This document shows positions 8,803 to 16,966 of a DNA stretch of 64,000 bases, piece after piece (positions within the stretch are counted from its first letter, which is position 1; the number at the start of each line of letters is the position of its first letter). Source of the DNA: CALMEC01 sp963765105 (GTDB lineage Bacteria > Actinomycetota > Thermoleophilia > Miltoncostaeales > Miltoncostaeaceae); contig CAVXUW010000002.1 of assembly GCA_963765105.1 (NCBI GenBank), forward strand, positions 248,001 through 312,000. Reading direction: 5' to 3'. Both the position numbers and the translations under genes were made by a program. Below the pieces are notes generated by a model, which made no database searches, was not told where the DNA came from, and worked only from the letters and a program-made list of their open reading frames with translations.

Positions 8803-10542
8803 GTGGGCCAGCCCGTGAAAATCACCGTCATCACGGGCGCCGAGCCCGGCCGGGAGATCTCTGTCGATCGCGAGATGCTTCTGGGACGTGCCGAGCCGGC
8901 CGACATCGTCATCGTCGATCCGCGTGTTTCCGGCCGTCATGCGCTACTTCGTCCAAGCGACCACGGCGCAATGATTGAGGACATCGGCTCCAGCAACGGC
9001 ACGTTCGTGAACGGCCGGCAGATCACCGGGCCACACGCGCTGACGGGCGGCGATGAGATTCAGGTGGGCGACACGAAGCTTCGCGTCGAGGGTGCGCCGG
9101 TTCAGGCGACGACGGTTGGTGAGGTCAACGGTTGGAACCTCACGGTGCGGACGGGGCCCGATGTCGGGCTCGTGCATGCCCTTCGCGAGGGCGAGCAGCT
9201 CTTCATTGGTCGGGACGCCTCCGCACAGATCGCCTTGACCGATTCACGCGTCTCCACGCAACATGCCGCGGTTCAACTGCTGAACGGCCACGCCACGGTC
9301 CGGGACGTGGGGTCGGCCAACGGCACCCTCCTCAACGGCTCGCCGGTGACCGGCTCCACCAGCCTCACGGCAGGGTCGGAGATCCAGGTGGGCGAGACGG
9401 TCATCGTTGCCACGATGGGTGCCCCGGCGGCGGGAGGGCCCACCCCGACGGTTCTCGGGGTGATCCCGAAGGAGCTGTCGACGCCCGCGCCGCCGGCGCC
9501 GCCCCGCTCACGCAAAGCCTTGGTTGGCGCCAGCCTTGCCAGCGCACTGGTCATCGCCGGGGGCATCACCGCAGGAGCCTTTGTGCTCAAAGGCGGCGAT
9601 GACGACAAGACGCTGACAACGGCCGAGGTTGTGCGCGCCAATCGCAACGCCACGGTTCTCATCCTCAGCCGTCAGAACGGCGAGCCCAGCAGCAGCGGAT
9701 CCGGGTTTGTCGTTGACGCCAAGCAGGGCCTCATCGTGACGAACAACCACGTTGCCACCGGCGGCGAGTTGACCGTGCAGCCCGAGGCAGCACGTTCACG
9801 TCAGGTGCCGGCGAAGATTGTCGCTGCCCTTCCGTGTGAGGATCTGGCGCTCATCCAGATCGAAGACACCGACGCCAAGACCGCCATCCGGCCAGTCACG
9901 TTCGCGCAAACCCCGTTCGAGCAGGGTGACGCGGTGACTGCTCTCGGCTACCCGGGCTCCGCAGAGGGTGGGCGGGACTTCGGAAGGGACAGCCTGTCGA
10001 CAACATCAGGTGTCGTGTCGAAAGTCGATGCGCGCTATGACGCGCCCCGCAGCGGTGTCCCGTTGCTGACGTCGGTGGTTCAGCACACCGCCGCCGTCAA
10101 CCCGGGAAACTCCGGCGGGCCGTTGTTTGACGATGCCGGTGAGCTCGTGGGTGTCAACACCGCGATCTTCGGTCGCGGCGGACAGCGGCTCGAGGGTGAG
10201 AGCTACGCGGTGTCCATCAAGCGGCTGCGCGAGCGTCTCGAGGTTCTCAAGCGTGGTGACTCACAAAAGTGGCTTGGCATGTCTTTTGGCGGAACAGCCG
10301 TCACCAACGACAACCAGGAAGTCGGTCTTGAGATCAATGGCATCACCCCCGACTCACCAGCCGACACGGCCGGTATCGCCAACGGCAGTGTGCTTGTTGC
10401 CGTCGATGGCAAGCCGGTCGTGGATGTCGTCGACTACTGCGAAGCGGTCCCCGAGAAGGAAGGCGATGACGTGACACTGACCATTGGAACCCCTGGAGTA
10501 GGAGTGACCGAGGTGTCGGTCGAGGTGGGATCAGATGGCTGA
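8803..10542 (+). CDS. Membrane FHA-FHA-HtrA serine protease with PDZ domain
   Basis: This 579-residue protein has two FHA domains (phosphothreonine readers; residues about 20-85 and 112-180, with SSNGTFVNG and SANGTLLNG motifs), one membrane segment (about 235-260), a trypsin-like HtrA domain and a C-terminal PDZ domain. The protease triad is complete: His316 in NNHV, Asp347 in CEDLALI and Ser437 in GNSGGPL. The FHA domains are cytoplasmic and the protease is outside. The next gene, a Ser/Thr kinase, overlaps by 8 nt, so kinase phosphorylation may be read by these FHA domains. Start GTG 8803 is chosen from the -10 spacing; GTG 8815 is an alternative. Confidence 0.9.
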   Translation: MGQPVKITVITGAEPGREISVDREMLLGRAEPADIVIVDPRVSGRHALLRPSDHGAMIEDIGSSNGTFVNGRQITGPHALTGGDEIQVGDTKLRVEGAPVQATTVGEVNGWNLTVRTGPDVGLVHALREGEQLFIGRDASAQIALTDSRVSTQHAAVQLLNGHATVRDVGSANGTLLNGSPVTGSTSLTAGSEIQVGETVIVATMGAPAAGGPTPTVLGVIPKELSTPAPPAPPRSRKALVGASLASALVIAGGITAGAFVLKGGDDDKTLTTAEVVRANRNATVLILSRQNGEPSSSGSGFVVDAKQGLIVTNNHVATGGELTVQPEAARSRQVPAKIVAALPCEDLALIQIEDTDAKTAIRPVTFAQTPFEQGDAVTALGYPGSAEGGRDFGRDSLSTTSGVVSKVDARYDAPRSGVPLLTSVVQHTAAVNPGNSGGPLFDDAGELVGVNTAIFGRGGQRLEGESYAVSIKRLRERLEVLKRGDSQKWLGMSFGGTAVTNDNQEVGLEINGITPDSPADTAGIANGSVLVAVDGKPVVDVVDYCEAVPEKEGDDVTLTIGTPGVGVTEVSVEVGSDG

Positions 10543-12367
10543 GCTATCTCCCGGGTCGGTCTTCGGCGACTTCGAGATCGAGGGCCTGGTCGCGCACGGC
10601 GGCATGGGCATCGTCTACAAGGCCCGGCAGCGGCAACTGGGCCGACTCACCGCGCTGAAGATCATTGCGCCGCACCTCGCACTCGACGAGGGTTTCCGCG
10701 AGCGCTTCCGCCGTGAGGCGCAGATGGCCGCCGCAATCGACCACCCCAACATTCTCCCCATCTATGACGCCGGGGAAATCGACGGGCAGCCCTATCTGGC
10801 GATGCGCTATGTGGAGGGCACGGACCTTCGCAACGTGATCGACAAGGAGTCACCGCTTGATCCTGAGCGAGTGGTTGGGATCATGAGCCAGGTGGCGTCG
10901 GCACTCGACGCGGCCCATGCTCGTGGGCTTATTCACCGCGATGTGAAGCCCGGCAACATCCTGATCGACCAGAGCCAAGCGGGTCGCGAGATCGTCTACC
11001 TCACCGACTTCGGCCTTACCCGTGGACGCACCGACACCCGCTTTACCCAGACGGGTACATGGGTGGGCACCGTTGACTACATGGCGCCGGAGCAGTTCGA
11101 GTCGCGTCAGGCGGACTACCGCGTCGACCAGTACTCCCTCGCATGCATGATGTACGAAACATTCGCCGGAACGCGACCATTTGAGCGCGACTCCGACGTG
11201 CAGGTGATGTTCGCCCACATTCGCGATGAGCCGCCGGCCGTTTCGGCGGGGCGCCCCGAGATTCCGCCCGCCGTCGATGACGCGCTGCGCAAGGGGATGG
11301 CGAAGACCCCGGAGGAGCGCTTCGGTTCCTGTAGCGAGCTCGTCGACCACGCACGCTTCGCGCTGTCCATGCCCGCTGGTCCGGTCATCACGTCCACCGG
11401 CACCGCACCCGTGACGCAGAGCGCGACCGTGGTCGGCGAGAGCCCGTCGGGCGCGTACGCCCCGCCACCGCCACCACCTCCCCCGGCGCCGGAGTATCGA
11501 CCGCCCGCGCCTCCTGCGCCCGTCTCTGCTGAGCCCGTACATGCCAGCGCACCGCCGCAGTTCTCCCAACCCAACGGTGCTCCTCTCGGGTCGAAGCCGA
11601 CGAAGAAGTTGGCGCTCATCGGCGGAGGCGCCGCCGCATTGATCGCCGGTGTTGTCGCAGCGGTTGCGCTCACCGGCGGCGACTCGAAGGGTTCGGGGGT
11701 CAACACCAACGGGTCGACGCCGACGGTGCAGTCCACATCAATCGGTTCGACTGACAGCACACCATCGACCGACACCACCTCAACCCCTCCCGCCGACACC
11801 TTCCCGCCGGCGACCGCCGGCGAGGTGCTCCAGATCGCCACCCGACCCACTCAGGGCGTGGTCGTCTACAAGATCAACGCACAAGGCACGGAGGGGACAC
11901 TGCGCGTGGCGTTCGACGATACCCGCCTCGGCATCGTCTTCCGTGCGCAGGGCAACGAACTACGCCTGCAAACCTCGGGCAACGAACCCCAGTGGGCGTG
12001 CGCGCGCCAGGGGCAGGGGCAAACCCTGTGCTTCAAAAACAGCAGTCTCACCCCAGAGCTGCGGACGACGTTCGTTGACACCATCGCCGCATTCCAGAAG
12101 GTCATTTCCAATGAGGGGCTCCAGACGCTCTTTAGCCCGATCGTCCTGCTAGGCCCTGAGGTCTACGGTGATCGCCAAATTGAACGCGAGGTCGCGTGCT
12201 TCCAGAAGCGCACCGACGAAGGGCTGGCGCGTCTTTGTACCACCGAAGACAGCTTCGTGACCGACATCTCCGTCGTGGTCAACAAGCAGCCGTCGCTCTT
12301 CCGGGCGACGTCCCTCAAGGCCAGCATCCAGGATTCCGACTTCGCGCCACCTGCCGCGTTGCGGTAG
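10535..12367 (+). CDS. Transmembrane serine/threonine protein kinase with novel extracellular domain
   Basis: Residues 14-275 form a complete PknB-like kinase: Gly-rich loop, Lys42, HRD with catalytic Asp136, DFG Asp158 and APEQ. A Pro/Ala-rich linker (about 295-350) leads to one membrane helix (about 357-380), then Ser/Thr-rich spacer and an extracellular domain of about 190 residues. This domain has four Cys (in WACARQ, TLCFKN, VACFQK and RLCTTE) that could form two disulfides. It lacks PASTA repeats, so it is not a standard muropeptide sensor. The overlap with the FHA-HtrA gene argues for a shared signalling task at the envelope. Confidence 0.92.
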   Translation: MAELSPGSVFGDFEIEGLVAHGGMGIVYKARQRQLGRLTALKIIAPHLALDEGFRERFRREAQMAAAIDHPNILPIYDAGEIDGQPYLAMRYVEGTDLRNVIDKESPLDPERVVGIMSQVASALDAAHARGLIHRDVKPGNILIDQSQAGREIVYLTDFGLTRGRTDTRFTQTGTWVGTVDYMAPEQFESRQADYRVDQYSLACMMYETFAGTRPFERDSDVQVMFAHIRDEPPAVSAGRPEIPPAVDDALRKGMAKTPEERFGSCSELVDHARFALSMPAGPVITSTGTAPVTQSATVVGESPSGAYAPPPPPPPPAPEYRPPAPPAPVSAEPVHASAPPQFSQPNGAPLGSKPTKKLALIGGGAAALIAGVVAAVALTGGDSKGSGVNTNGSTPTVQSTSIGSTDSTPSTDTTSTPPADTFPPATAGEVLQIATRPTQGVVVYKINAQGTEGTLRVAFDDTRLGIVFRAQGNELRLQTSGNEPQWACARQGQGQTLCFKNSSLTPELRTTFVDTIAAFQKVISNEGLQTLFSPIVLLGPEVYGDRQIEREVACFQKRTDEGLARLCTTEDSFVTDISVVVNKQPSLFRATSLKASIQDSDFAPPAALR

Positions 12368-12370
12368 CGA

Positions 12371-14023
12371 CTACAACACCAGAAGCAAGGCGTCGGTGGG
12401 CGCATAGTCGTCCGTGAGTGTCGGGACGTCGTCCACGGGTATCGCCCCGTCGCGCCGGCTGGCGATCGGCTCGGTTAGGTCGGGCGCGTCGGGAGAGGTG
12501 CGGAGCACCTCGTTCCACCGTTCTTTCAGGAAATCCGGCGACGAGGCGGGGGAGTCGGTCGCGACGAGGATGATGTTGCGGATCTCGCTGTCGTCCCGAG
12601 GGCCGGGGGCATCTTTCACCGGGTGTACCTCCACGGTCGCGAACTGCGTGCGGTAGGTGCGGTAGATCGAGCGAAACAGGCGTGACTGTTCACCGGAGAC
12701 GGCACCGATGATGTTGGTGACCATGGCGCCACCGGGTGTGAGCCGCTTTTTCGCCAGCTCCAGAAACTCGCTGGTCGCGAGGTGCGCCGGGATGGAGTCG
12801 GCGTAGAAGGCGTCGATGAGGATGAGGTCGTAGCGGTCGTCGTTCTTCTGAAGCCACTGTCGGCCGTCGTCAACATGGACCGCGATGCGTGGATCGTCGG
12901 GGAGAGCAAAGTACTTTCGTGCGACGGTGACGACCTCTTTGTCGATCTCTACGGCGTCCATCTGAAGCTCGGGGAAGTCCCGCCACATCTGCTTGGGAAG
13001 TGACCCGCCGCCCAATCCGATGAACAAGACGCGTTTGGCCGCGGGCCGGTACGCGAGGCCCAGATGCATGGCCGGCTCGTAGTCGAACACCGATGCATAC
13101 GGGTCATCGAGCTTCATCGCACTCTGGTAGGAGCTGTCGAACCGGAGGTAGCGGTTGGTGCCATCCTCGGTGACCAGGATGCGGTGGTATTGGGTGTCTT
13201 TCGCATACACCGCATCGAGGGCACGTGATGCCTGTTCCAGCGGCTCGGACGGGGCTTGGCGTTCACGCCGGGTTGGGGACCAGTTCGTGGCCTCGGCCGC
13301 CGAGAGGCGCCGCTCCTGTTCCGGGGCGAGGGTGAACGACGCGATCAGGCCGGCAACGACGACAACCCCGGCGGCGACCGTGCCAAGCCAGAGTCGTTCG
13401 GTTGCGGCAATAGCCAACACCACTACGGCCAAAGTTGTTGCAGCGATCGCCAACAACTGATCCAGACCAAACGAGGGGATGAGAAAGAAGGCCGTGAGGA
13501 ACGTTCCGACAATGCTTCCCGCGGTGGAGAGCGAGAACAGACCCCCCGAGGTGCGCCCCAACGTGGAGATCGACGTGACCACCAAGCGCACCGCAATGGG
13601 CGTTGTGGCCGCCATCACGACGCTGGCGGGCCCAAACAAGAGAATCGCGGCGATGAGCGGGTTGAGCCGCGGGCCGGGGTCCCACCGAACAACGAACTCG
13701 AGGATCGATTGGTCGAGCAGCGGGATAAGCAGAACTCCGATAGCACCGAGAGTCATGCTCGTCACCAAAAGCCATGCCGCCGGAAGCCGGTCGGCGGCGA
13801 TACCACCCACCCAGTATCCGACCATGAGGCCGGTAAGCACCACTCCGATCAGTGCGCCCCACACGAACAGCGAGTTACCAAAAAAAGGCGCCAGCACGCG
13901 GCTCGCGGCGATCTCCATACCCAAGAGCACGGCGCCGGATGTGAACACCCCTAACGCAATCATGCCGAAGCGCAGTCGCGAACTCGGCGTGGGCAGGGAA
14001 GAGGGGTTGGTCACGACCCGCAT
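12371..14023 (-). CDS. Membrane-fused spermidine synthase-like protein
   Basis: The N-terminal 230 residues are hydrophobic, with about seven membrane helices (LGVFTSGAVLLGMEIAASR is typical of this fused family). The C-terminal part is a Rossmann-type methyltransferase-like spermidine synthase domain, with VLFIGLGGGSLPKQM as the nucleotide loop, VEIDKEVV, and YDLILIDAFYADSIP. Such fusions are common in bacteria; whether they make polyamines is unclear, and no speD or other polyamine gene is nearby. Its stop lies only 3 nt from the stop of the convergent kinase gene. Confidence 0.85.
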   Translation of the reverse strand: MRVVTNPSSLPTPSSRLRFGMIALGVFTSGAVLLGMEIAASRVLAPFFGNSLFVWGALIGVVLTGLMVGYWVGGIAADRLPAAWLLVTSMTLGAIGVLLIPLLDQSILEFVVRWDPGPRLNPLIAAILLFGPASVVMAATTPIAVRLVVTSISTLGRTSGGLFSLSTAGSIVGTFLTAFFLIPSFGLDQLLAIAATTLAVVVLAIAATERLWLGTVAAGVVVVAGLIASFTLAPEQERRLSAAEATNWSPTRRERQAPSEPLEQASRALDAVYAKDTQYHRILVTEDGTNRYLRFDSSYQSAMKLDDPYASVFDYEPAMHLGLAYRPAAKRVLFIGLGGGSLPKQMWRDFPELQMDAVEIDKEVVTVARKYFALPDDPRIAVHVDDGRQWLQKNDDRYDLILIDAFYADSIPAHLATSEFLELAKKRLTPGGAMVTNIIGAVSGEQSRLFRSIYRTYRTQFATVEVHPVKDAPGPRDDSEIRNIILVATDSPASSPDFLKERWNEVLRTSPDAPDLTEPIASRRDGAIPVDDVPTLTDDYAPTDALLLVL

Positions 14024-14096
14024 CGAAGCAGTCGGGCGGCCGCGTGTCCAGCGATCGTGGATGGGTCCCTGCGCGGCACCGCAACGATGAGGCTCC

Positions 14097-14102
14097 TAAA
14101 CT
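14097..14102 (+). promoter_or_regulatory. -10 element, leaderless start of tadA
   Basis: TAAACT is followed after 6 nt by ATG 14109. No ribosome-binding site is visible. Confidence 0.55.
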
Positions 14103-14108
14103 CGGGGT

Positions 14109-14570
14109 ATGGCGCACGTGTTTCCCCGAGATGAGCACTTCATGCGCCGCGCGCTGGATAAAGCGCGGGAGGCCGCAGAACATGGCGATGTGCCAGTCGG
14201 CGCGGTGGTCGTTCGCGACGGGGAGATCATTGGCGCGGCCGGTAACGAGCGCGAGCTCCGGGGCGACCCCACCGCACACGCCGAGTGTTTGGCGCTGCGC
14301 GAGGCCGCGCTCACCCTGCGTGGCTGGCGGCTCATCGGCACCGTCCTGTACTGCACCCTCGAGCCGTGCCCGATGTGCGCTGGTGCGATTCAGCAGGCGC
14401 GCGTGTCGCGGGTGGTCTACGGCGCCCCGGACCAGAAGGTCGGCGCTGCCGGTTCGGTCATCGACGTTCTCCGAAACCCACGGCTCATCCACCGCGTCGA
14501 CGTCACCGGTGGGGTGCTCGCGCAGGAATCCCTCGCCGTGATGCAACAGTTCTTCGACGAACGCCGGTAG
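14109..14570 (+). CDS. tadA: tRNA-specific adenosine-34 deaminase
   Basis: The 153-residue protein is the usual length and carries the zinc-dependent deaminase signature: HAE with His57 and Glu59, and PCPMC with Cys87 and Cys90. It converts A34 to inosine in the wobble position of tRNA-Arg(ACG). The surrounding AGAIQQARVSRVVYGA matches TadA rather than cytosine or guanine deaminases. The start ATG appears leaderless. The next gene begins 2 nt after its stop. Confidence 0.92.
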   Translation: MAHVFPRDEHFMRRALDKAREAAEHGDVPVGAVVVRDGEIIGAAGNERELRGDPTAHAECLALREAALTLRGWRLIGTVLYCTLEPCPMCAGAIQQARVSRVVYGAPDQKVGAAGSVIDVLRNPRLIHRVDVTGGVLAQESLAVMQQFFDERR

Positions 14571-14572
14571 GT

Positions 14573-15361
14573 ATGACGAAACGCCTTCCCATCGCCGTCG
14601 CTATCGACGCGGCGCTCATCATCGCGTTCGCCGTCATCGGCCGTCGCACCCACGACGGAGAGAGTGGCGTCGGCTACGTGTTGGAGATCGCATCGCCATT
14701 TCTCATCGGCTACGTCGTTGCCGTGGCGATCTCACGCCTCGATCGTGGTCCAATCGATGTGCGCCGCGCCGTCCCGCTGGCGATCCTCACCGTCATTTTC
14801 GGCCTCGCCCTCCGCTCCCTCGTCTTCGACCGCGGCATCGCCCCAGCATTCATGACTGTGGCCCTCATCACCATCACCGTGCTGCTCGTGGGGTGGCGGC
14901 TGGTGGCGGGCCATTTCTTCATCGACCGGTGGGTCCACCAGCGCCCCGGGCCGATCACGGAGTTCTCACCACCGAGAGAACTGACACCCGATGAAGAACG
15001 GGTCATCCGTTGGCTGCTACAGAACAGCCCTGTTCCCGCGTCGGCCCAATTCACGCCAAAGGTCGAAAGCCTCCGAGTGGTTGACGAGAGTGCCGGTGCA
15101 GGTTGGATGATTCGTTTCGTTCTCCTTGGCGAGTCCGAGCGGAAGACAACGACCGGACTGACCGTTGTCGCTGAGGCACACGCCATTCAGCCCCAGCCCT
15201 CTGGTGCCCCGGGTGAAATGATCCTCCTCGCCAGTGACGATTCGCTCTTCTCGTTGGAGCTCGTCTGGCAGGACGATCGAGAGGCGCACGGGCCTCTTCC
15301 CCCCGAGCAGTTGCAGATCGGGCCGCTCTTCGGTTCTGCCGACGTGCCCGGCCACCGGTGA
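14573..15361 (+). CDS. DUF3054 membrane protein with extra C-terminal domain
   Basis: Residues 1-125 resemble DUF3054: four hydrophobic helices, with IDAALIIAFAVIGRRTHDGE at the start. Residues about 130-262 form a soluble domain that I do not recognise (it begins RELTPDEERVIRWLLQ and includes TTTGLTVVAEAHAI). DUF3054 proteins are usually only about 130 residues, so the C-terminal half looks like a fusion. ATG 14573 is 2 nt after tadA and follows a weak GGTAGGT. Function is unknown. Confidence 0.7.
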   Translation: MTKRLPIAVAIDAALIIAFAVIGRRTHDGESGVGYVLEIASPFLIGYVVAVAISRLDRGPIDVRRAVPLAILTVIFGLALRSLVFDRGIAPAFMTVALITITVLLVGWRLVAGHFFIDRWVHQRPGPITEFSPPRELTPDEERVIRWLLQNSPVPASAQFTPKVESLRVVDESAGAGWMIRFVLLGESERKTTTGLTVVAEAHAIQPQPSGAPGEMILLASDDSLFSLELVWQDDREAHGPLPPEQLQIGPLFGSADVPGHR

Positions 15362-15497
15362 GCGTCGTCGCCCCGTCGTCATTGTGAATGAAGAGGGGTA
15401 TCGCCCAACCATCGGGGAGCGCTATCGGGCGAAACGCTCCTTCGGGCGTCGGATAACTGTCTACCGACGATGGTGCGTGGTTTGGGCGGTGGCTGAG

Positions 15498-15528
15498 CAC
15501 CGGACGTCCCGCGGAGGGACGTCCGGTG
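15498..15528 (-). terminator. Hairpin between convergent genes
   Basis: A 13-bp perfect stem (CACCGGACGTCCC with its complement) encloses a 5-nt loop, 10 nt after the stop of the minus-strand secreted-protein gene and 136 nt after the DUF3054 gene. There is no T run, so it is probably a bidirectional or Rho-assisted terminator. Confidence 0.6.
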
Positions 15529-15537
15529 AATAGACTC

Positions 15538-16299
15538 CTAGATCAGGGTCGCGCACTGCCCGTAGGGAATGCCGGCCACGATGTTCGGTGCCGTCAATCC
15601 GGGTTCGCTGTTGGTTGGCGGCAGGTTGTTACCGCCGCAGACGAGATCCCCACCGATGACGTTGCCACCCACAAATGGGGGCGTGCCGACGGTGACCTGG
15701 TTGTCATCCACGGTCATCGTCTCACCGGTGGTGTTGTAACGGATCGACCACACACTGGGACGTGGCGGCATCGCGGTCCGAGTCGCTCCCGCCACTTCGA
15801 CTCCACCCCAGATTCGGTTGTAGTTGAGCTCGAGCCCGTAGTCGGTGCCGCGGTGGACCACGACGTCCTGGCGGATCGTCATCCCCACGATGGCAACGTC
15901 CTTGACATTCGTCGCGGTTACCCCGCCGACGATCGTGCCGTTCGAGACAGAGCTCATGTCGAAGCCGGAGATCACCAGCCGGGTACCTTTGATCGACTCG
16001 ATCGATCCGCCGATGCGAACACGCTTTGCTCCGAGATCGACCGTCGAGTCACGTCGCGCGACAATGTCGCCATGGACGCGGATGTCGTCCGAGGCGAGTG
16101 TCGCGCCGCGACGCACGAGCACGTCGCCGGTGACCCGAACGCCGTTGGCTGTGCAGGTCGCCCCCGCCGGCACCACGAGGTCGCTGACGGTGCCGCTGAT
16201 CGACCCTGTGCAGGTCGCTGCGACGGCGGGGACTGCAGAGGCCGCAAACGCCATCCCCGATAGAGCGGCGACGAGTGCCGCAACACTTCTGGTTTTCAC
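15538..16299 (-). CDS. Secreted protein, beta-helix-like
   Basis: The GTG at 16299 follows GGAGGAAA at a good distance and starts a clear signal peptide (KTRSVAALVAALSGMAFAA, cut near AVPAVAA). The mature part of about 225 residues has short Val/Gly/Asp-rich repeats such as GDVLVRRGATL, GDIVARRDSTV and GGSIESIKGT, typical of parallel beta-helix or bactofilin-like coils. Three Cys pairs are possible near the ends. The protein is predicted outside the cell; no catalytic motif is seen. Frames reading upstream of 16299 are not protein-like. Confidence 0.75.
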   Translation of the reverse strand: MKTRSVAALVAALSGMAFAASAVPAVAATCTGSISGTVSDLVVPAGATCTANGVRVTGDVLVRRGATLASDDIRVHGDIVARRDSTVDLGAKRVRIGGSIESIKGTRLVISGFDMSSVSNGTIVGGVTATNVKDVAIVGMTIRQDVVVHRGTDYGLELNYNRIWGGVEVAGATRTAMPPRPSVWSIRYNTTGETMTVDDNQVTVGTPPFVGGNVIGGDLVCGGNNLPPTNSEPGLTAPNIVAGIPYGQCATLI

Positions 16300-16459
16300 T
16301 TGGGTTTCCTCCCGCGAAAACGACGCGGACGTGTATCGCCCGGTCATCGGTAGGAGCGGGCTGTGGGGGCCGTGATACACCGCACGTCGTGTCAGAGGCC
16401 TCGTGCGGGGAAGCGCGGACTTCGCACGGTGAGCCCCTGACATCGACGATGCAGGTCAG

Positions 16460-16548
16460 CGGAGAGGAAGGGATTTGAACCCTCGAAGCGAGAGAACCCG
16501 CTTACGCGATTTCCAGTCGCGCTCCTTCGACCGCTCGGACACCTCTCC
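16460..16548 (-). tRNA. tRNA-Ser(GGA)
   Basis: On the minus strand the sequence folds as a class II tRNA. The acceptor stem GGAGAGG pairs with CCTCTCC, the D-loop region is TCCGAGCGGTCGA, the anticodon loop CTGGAAA carries GGA, there is a long variable arm, and the T-loop is GTTCAAATC. Discriminator is G. CCA is not encoded. Confidence 0.95.
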
Positions 16549-16604
16549 GCCGACGATGGTACCGGACCCGCGATAGCGCTGGTGGAGCGCGATGGCGCTC
16601 TTGC

Positions 16605-16610
16605 TAATCT
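16605..16610 (+). promoter_or_regulatory. -10 element of tRNA-Ser(CGA)
   Basis: TAATCT ends 7 nt before the first base of the mature tRNA, which fits transcription starting at or near the tRNA 5' end. Confidence 0.5.
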
Positions 16611-16617
16611 CCCCGGC

Positions 16618-16706
16618 GGAGAGGTGGCAGAGCGGTCGAATGCGGCGGTCTCGAAAACCGTTTCGGGCTTTTGGGTCCGACGGGGGTTCAAATCCCCCCC
16701 TCTCCG
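16618..16706 (+). tRNA. tRNA-Ser(CGA)
   Basis: Class II tRNA with acceptor stem GGAGAGG/CCTCTCC, anticodon loop CTCGAAA (anticodon CGA, reading UCG), long variable arm and T-loop GTTCAAATC. CCA is not encoded. It is divergent from the other tRNA-Ser 70 bp away and is followed directly by the 84-bp repeat array. Confidence 0.95.
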
Positions 16707-16713
16707 CTTGTGC

Positions 16714-16966
16714 TTCTCATACGCCGCGCTCACCACGGCTCTTAGGCGGCCTATGCGTCGGGCCTTTCGGCCCGCCTCAAATGCTGATCGCGGCTGTTTC
16801 TCATACGCCGCGCTCACCACGGCTCTTGCGCGGCCTATGCGTCGGGCCTTTCGGCCCGCCTCAAGTGCTGATCGCGGCTGTTTCTCATACGCCGCGCTCA
16901 CCCACGGCTCTTAGGCGGCCTATGCGTCGGGCCTTTCGGCCCGGCATAAACGTTGATCGCGCCTAA
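16714..16966. repeat. Three tandem 84-bp repeats (family also found at 48157-48314)
   Basis: Copies begin at 16714, 16798 and 16882, each with TTCTCATACGCCGCGCTCA. Copies 1 and 2 differ at only a few bases; copy 3 has one extra C and diverges at its end, running into the stop of the sortase-fusion gene. Each copy has an 11-bp palindrome (TAGGCGGCCTA in copies 1 and 3) and a GC hairpin (CGGGCC-TTTC-GGCCCG). No gene is supported here. Sequence and order of elements match the sucC-sucD repeat, so this is a dispersed family. Confidence 0.85.

Noticed and set aside
16392..16901. Minus-strand ORF with a 28-residue repeat (VSAAYEKQPRSA type)
   Set aside because: The period equals the 84-bp DNA repeat and the frame runs through both tRNA genes; no start signal.
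16582..16914. 110-residue ORF over tRNA-Ser and the 84-bp repeats
   Set aside because: It translates the tRNA itself (VAERSNAAVSKTV is a well-known spurious product) and then the repeats.
16714..16966. CRISPR array
   Set aside because: Copies are directly adjacent without unique spacers, and no cas genes are present.
16460..16966. Integrated element at tRNA-Ser (att sites)
   Set aside because: No integrase, no duplicated tRNA 3' end; the two tRNA-Ser have different anticodons.
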